This document shows positions 14,803 through 14,939 of a stretch of 14,939 nt of DNA, in pieces. Under the pieces are notes generated by a model. It made no database searches. It saw only the letters and a list, made by a program, of their open reading frames with translations, and was not told where the DNA came from. Positions within the stretch are counted from its first letter, which is position 1, and every line of letters starts with the position of its first letter. The translations under genes were made by a program, and so were the position numbers. Source of the stretch: Pseudomonadota bacterium. GTDB taxonomy: Bacteria > Pseudomonadota > Gammaproteobacteria > Acidithiobacillales > Acidithiobacillaceae. The stretch spans positions 1 through 14,939 of the forward strand of contig JAKAFG010000026.1 of NCBI GenBank assembly GCA_021818125.1, given 5' to 3'.

Positions 14803-14812
14803 AGGGGGTGTG

Positions 14813-14939
14813 ATGAAATCGTCAGCAGTGCTAAAAGGACTTCAGATGTCCCCCCAAAAAGCGCGTCTCGTCGCTGATCTGGTACGCGGACAGCCGGTGG
14901 GTAAGGCGCTGGATATCCTGCGCTTCACCACGAAAAAGG
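14813..14939 (+). CDS. rplV: 50S ribosomal protein L22, N-terminal fragment cut by the window end
   Basis: The frame from the ATG at 14813 runs open to the window end and encodes 42 residues. LKGLQMSPQKARLVADLVRG followed by KALDILRFTTKK is the L22 N-terminal signature. AAGGGGG just after the rpsS stop gives a close Shine-Dalgarno. L22 after S19 is the expected S10-operon order. The truncation comes from the window boundary, not from damage to the gene. Confidence 0.96.
   Translation, partial: MKSSAVLKGLQMSPQKARLVADLVRGQPVGKALDILRFTTKK

Overview
The window reads as ordinary chromosomal housekeeping DNA from a gamma/beta-type proteobacterium. The Gly- and Ala-rich, fairly GC-rich genes, the glyA-nrdR-rib-nusB order, the OmpA style and the tRNA-tuf arrangement make an Acidithiobacillus-like organism my best guess. 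That is an inference from gene order and protein flavour, not a database result. I see no mobile element, CRISPR array, phage gene or defence island.

Region 1 (1-6041, + strand): the tail of an unrecognised membrane protein, then a tightly packed run glyA, nrdR, ribD, ribE, ribBA, ribH, nusB. Start and stop codons overlap at three of the junctions. The run joins one-carbon metabolism (GlyA), control of ribonucleotide reductase (NrdR), most of riboflavin synthesis (RibD, RibE, the RibB domain, RibH) and transcription antitermination (NusB). The GTP cyclohydrolase II half of the RibBA-like protein has lost its zinc cysteines, so the first step of the pathway must be encoded elsewhere.

Region 2 (6042-7193, + strand): two small accessory genes, each with its own upstream region: a DUF2934-type basic protein and an exported Sel1-repeat protein. 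They share a 12-base element about 40 bases before their start codons.

Region 3 (7194-10030, - strand): ompA-like gene with a strong intrinsic terminator, then ubiB, then a LapA/DUF1049-type small membrane protein. This block converges on the Sel1 gene.

Region 4 (10214-14939, + strand): a good sigma70 promoter with a GC-rich discriminator, then tRNA-Tyr(GUA), tRNA-Gly(UCC), tRNA-Thr(GGU), tuf, and directly the S10 ribosomal operon (rpsJ, rplC, rplD, rplW, rplB, rpsS, start of rplV). The tuf stop and the rpsJ start share one base. This joins the usual left flank of tufB (tRNAs) to the usual right flank of tufA (rpsJ), and leaves no room for an S10 leader. It is the most distinctive structural feature of the window. 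I found nothing I would call a wholly new system.
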